A stretch of 61,711 bases of DNA, from positions 1 to 61,711 of the forward strand of contig NZ_SPQQ01000019.1 of the NCBI RefSeq assembly GCF_004766045.1, written 5' to 3'. The translations under genes were made by a program, and so were the position numbers. The notes under the pieces were generated by a model. That model saw nothing but the letters and a program-made list of their open reading frames with translations. It did no database searches and had not been told where the DNA came from. Each line of letters begins with the position of its first letter. Position 1 is the first letter of the stretch. Shown here in pieces: positions 61,573-61,711 of the stretch. This DNA comes from Desulfosporosinus fructosivorans (GTDB lineage: Bacteria; Bacillota; Desulfitobacteriia; Desulfitobacteriales; Desulfitobacteriaceae).

Positions 61573-61711
61573 GTGCGTGCTTACTCTATTAAGCAAACTT
61601 TCAGCGGAACATCAGCGTCATTTCAGACTTGTATTGCATAATGATATTGTCATACAAAACCACATTGAGAAACTGAAGATTGAAGGGGAAATATTAGTAA
61701 AGATACATAGT

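Noticed and set aside
61577..61711. A frame open to the right edge of the window
   Set aside because: No ribosome binding site, no recognised family, and the end is cut by the window.

Overview
The window looks like a chromosomal accessory region of an anaerobic, spore-forming Firmicute of the Desulfosporosinus/Desulfitobacterium type. This is inferred from the moderately AT-rich sequence, strong AGGAGG ribosome binding sites, a SigH-like sigma factor, formate-tetrahydrofolate ligase, several corrinoid methyltransferase modules and a c-di-GMP riboswitch in front of a chemoreceptor. No rRNA or tRNA gene was seen, and the species cannot be fixed from the window alone.

Region 1 (1-34.4 kb), almost all on the minus strand, is a C1/aromatic catabolism island. 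It holds a sigma factor, fhs, and a decayed corrinoid-activator (RACo) gene. Next come an arylsulfotransferase-thioredoxin-thioredoxin reductase operon and a GcvT-like demethylase. An O-demethylase-like set follows: two UroD-type methyltransferases, a corrinoid protein and an MtrH-like methyl-THF methyltransferase. There are also an atypical amidohydrolase and three paralogous MFS permeases. A divergent MarR gene at 21745 sits among copies of a palindrome (GTTGC-N4-GCAAC) that recurs beside minus-strand -10 boxes at 4.3, 16.9, 21.6 and 25.1 kb. The 16.9 and 25.1 kb copies head decayed copies of the amidohydrolase gene that run into MFS genes, so an operator-amidohydrolase-MFS cassette was amplified and then eroded. 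At 27.9-34.4 kb a tight seven-gene operon joins a SsuABC/TauABC-type importer, an ATP-dependent double-cubane-cluster reductase with its activase, a corrinoid protein and an MtaA-like methyltransferase.

Region 2 (35.6-55.5 kb), mostly plus strand, is a potassium-uptake super-locus. It carries a KimA-like permease, a response regulator with KtrB and KtrA, a KdpD-like kinase with KdpE, kdpFABC with full-length kdpD, a second kdpE that is deleted and frameshifted, and TrkA-N, TrkA and TrkH. A direct repeat of about 0.9 kb (kdpE 3' end, terminator, putative KdpE boxes, TPR gene, TrkA start) flanks kdpFABCD. One copy has in-frame stops and frameshifts.

Region 3 (55.6-61.7 kb) has a GEMM-I c-di-GMP riboswitch controlling a chemoreceptor, a Crp/Fnr regulator divergent from a two-subunit aconitase-type hydro-lyase, and an IS3-family transposase remnant at the right end.

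Gene debris is common: comM, RACo, trx/trxB, amidohydrolase twice, ilvD, a truncated MFS, kdpE, trkA and transposase pieces. The segment appears to be remodelled by duplication and deletion.
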